Source: Chamaea fasciata (taxonomy: Eukaryota > Chordata > Aves > Passeriformes > Sylviidae). Taken from it: DNA of 64,000 nucleotides. This document shows, piece by piece, positions 62,203 to 64,000 of this stretch. The stretch's first letter is position 1. Every line of letters begins with the position of its first letter. Location: assembly GCA_029207755.1 (NCBI GenBank), contig JARCOQ010000016.1:11127307-11191306 (forward strand), in the 5' to 3' direction. Below the pieces are notes generated by a model. That model made no database searches. It saw only the letters and a program-made list of their open reading frames with translations, and had not been told where the DNA came from. The position numbers and the translations under genes are program-made.

Positions 62203-63984
62203 CTAGAGCCGAAGGGGAGAGGGACATGCACAGAATGATCACTGCCTTGCCTTTGCTGCTGGCCACAGCTGGGATTTTCCCCTGCCTTGTTCTGTCTGCC
62301 TTTCCACTGCATGAATCCACTTCTTTCCCCAGTCCATTAATGTTTAAAGTATCTCCCAAAAAATTAATCTTTTTTTCTGACATCTTATGCATGAGTCTGT
62401 TTCTGAGCCTGATTCTAAGTTACAGTTGGGAAGTAGACAACATTTTGCTAATTTCTGCCTGTCTCACGAAAAGTGAAACATACGGGGTTAAATTTAGCAA
62501 GTTTGCATCCCCTGTAGCCATGATGACTGTGTCTAGAAAGGACAGGATAGCTTCTCATCAAGTGGAGAAGGGCAAACTGTCTGTATGAGCACTGACTAGA
62601 ACTTTGATTTTTAATTACTCATTTTTAACCTTCTGCCCAGTGCCTGTGAAAACTTACCCAACCATGCACAGGCTGGTGCACAGGAGGTAGGACAGCTTGC
62701 CCAGTCTGTAGGTGACCTGGGTGGTGATGTGCTGGCGGCAGGAAGGACAGATTGTGGATGTTGGTTTGCTGGAGAAGATCCCTGCCACGATGATGGGAGG
62801 CTGGGGCACCAAATAAACTGGGTTCAGGAGGAGAGGAGAAGCAGCCAGATTAGAAGCGCAGGAAATATTTTGCAAGTTATAAAGCTTTAATTGGGAGAAT
62901 GTGGGTTCTTAACATGGTATCTGTGTTGTCTTTGTTGATTTCAGATGTATTTCTAAGAACCACTGTGCTGGTTGTTCTGTGTATCCCAATGCATTGCAGT
63001 GTTAACTCGGGGAAGGACACACACAGGGAATTGTCTGTGGGATAATCCCCAGTCAGGCAGCCCCCACCACCCTCTGGTGGATGTACTCTGACACTGGGGA
63101 CTTGTCTTCTGATATTTAAAAATAATATGGAAATTCTTGCTCTCCCTGAAGAAGAGATTTGAAGGATGTTGGGGAACTTTCTGGATCAACTTTTCAGTAG
63201 TTAGGAGAACAAAGCAGTTCCTCTTACACCTAAATGCCATCAGACAGCTGCTGGTGCTGTCCCCAGTTAGTCTCTAGCTCATGTTTTTGCAGTCTAGACT
63301 TGCCTATCATATTCCCTGAGGGGTATGCCCCTTGTAGCTACATGAAGGATACTTTTTTCAGAAATGTCTTCAGCAAAAATTACCATTTTAAGGATGCTAA
63401 CATGTTTAGGGTACAACTTCACACTGTAGCCTGAGGCAAAACTTGAGGAGTGGGAAGGTATCTGTTAGATAGGATAGAGCATGTCTGAATTCAAGTGCCT
63501 TCTGGTTTTAGGGATATTTAAAAATGTATGTCTCCTTTCCTTCTATGAGGTGTTATTGGCTGTTCTTCAAAGCTTTTCCTCAGCATCTCCTTTGAGCTTC
63601 TCTGTTTCCATAAATGTGACTAGAACAGGAACACTGGTCTTAAAATTATTTGTTCTGAAAGCTCTGGCTTCTGGCCTTTTTGGTTTGGTTTGTTTTTTTT
63701 TAATGGGAACTTGTGTAGATTGGCTAATGCTGGAAAATCAAATCTGAGTCCCTTGTCTTAGTTTATCTTCTGACATTTCTGTGGAAATTTTCCATCTTAT
63801 GAGATTGTGGTTGGGTCAGCAAACTCCCACCCTGTCTGTGGATGTTAAAACTGAGCCCATTTCCCTCCTGCTGGCACGCAGCAGCAGAAACTTGTCAGAA
63901 CACAACCCCTGTGCTCACCCGGCTCCTCGACGATGGTGGTCTCTCTGTAGGAGTAGGGTGGGGGAGAAGGGTACTCGTAGCCCC
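62094..63984 (-). CDS. LITAFD: LITAF-domain protein, last three coding exons (probably LITAFD)
   Basis: Three minus-strand exons (63984-63919, 62817-62658, 62202-62094) splice in phase into about 110 residues. They begin GGYEYPSPPPYSYRETTIVE and continue VYLVPQPPIIVAGIFSSKPT. The LITAF (SIMPLE-like) domain follows, with zinc ligands CPSC and HYCPCC around a Cys-rich hydrophobic segment (YLLCTSLCMVGCCFGCCFVP), ending IYRYKRL. LITAF-family proteins are small zinc-binding monotopic membrane proteins on the late endosome/lysosome surface. PPPY fits a PPxY motif for WW-domain ubiquitin ligases. Earlier exons lie past the right edge. The gene converges on USP7. LITAFD is chosen because I recall it next to USP7 in human; LITAF itself and CDIP1 map elsewhere. 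The family is firm, the orthology is inferred. Confidence 0.85.
62203..62657 (-). other. Intron of the LITAF-domain gene
   Basis: 455-base minus-strand intron (GTAAGT ... GGCTCTAG). The plus-strand frame crossing it (62118-62588) is antisense and not a gene. Confidence 0.88.
62658..62817 (-). CDS. LITAFD: LITAF-domain gene, first zinc-ligand exon
   Basis: 160 bases; minus-strand acceptor GAACCCAG and donor GTAAGT. Encodes VYLVPQPPIIVAGIFSSKPT, then STICPSCRQHITTQVTYRLG, then KLSYLLCTSLCMVG. The CPSC pair (Cys codons 62749-62747 and 62740-62738) is the first half of the LITAF zinc site and leads into the membrane-inserting hydrophobic stretch. Confidence 0.95.
62818..63918 (-). other. Intron of the LITAF-domain gene
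   Basis: 1.1-kb intron on the minus strand (GTGAGC ... CCCAG). Nothing else recognised inside. Confidence 0.85.
63919..63984 (-). CDS. LITAFD: LITAF-domain gene, Pro/Tyr-rich N-terminal exon
   Basis: 66 bases, 2+63+1 phase. Minus-strand acceptor TTTGCACAG and donor GTGAGC. Encodes GYEYPSPPPYSYRETTIVEE, then P. The PPPY motif is typical of LITAF-family N-termini. It is not the first exon, because it begins with an acceptor and has no Met. Confidence 0.88.
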
Positions 63985-64000
63985 CTGTGCAAAGAAAAAC

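Noticed and set aside
62118..62588. 156-codon plus-strand frame
   Set aside because: Antisense to the last exon and intron of the LITAF-domain gene, whose splice sites and zinc motif explain the region.

Overview
This is vertebrate nuclear DNA, almost certainly from a bird. It shows many small exons in AT-rich introns with GT-AG splice sites, AATAAA poly(A) signals, and decayed repeats that read like avian CR1 LINEs. No bacterial, phage or CRISPR features are present.

Positions 17325-56116 (+ strand) carry USP7 (HAUSP), the ubiquitin-specific protease with an N-terminal TRAF/MATH domain, a C19 catalytic domain and five ubiquitin-like domains. Thirty coding exons can be placed to the base, corresponding to exons 2-31 of the 31-exon human gene. 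Their phases join without a break into 1076 residues ending at a TGA at 56114-56116. That is exactly the length of human USP7 after its first exon. Exon 1, with the start codon and poly-Gln tract, lies left of the window, so positions 1-17324 are intron 1. Catalytic Cys223 (26499-26501), His464 (38442-38444) and Asp481 (39369-39371, human numbering) are intact. The 3' UTR follows, with a main candidate poly(A) signal at 57372-57377 and possible alternatives on either side, including one at 59306-59311.

Positions 57400-62093 lie between genes. They include a GC- and CpG-rich stretch with a CTCF-like motif (60760-60773) and a 35-bp minisatellite (60816-60979).

The right end (62094-63984, minus strand) holds the last three coding exons of a LITAF-domain protein, probably LITAFD by position next to USP7. 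It runs tail-to-tail with USP7, and its 5' exons lie beyond the right edge.

The most notable observations are a GC-AG intron in USP7 (intron 22), one exon (exon 14) with about 94% GC at third codon positions inside an AT-rich gene, the insulator-like and minisatellite block between the two convergent genes, and paired Pumilio-type motifs at a distal poly(A) signal. I found no undescribed biological system. This is a well-conserved housekeeping locus with some local oddities.
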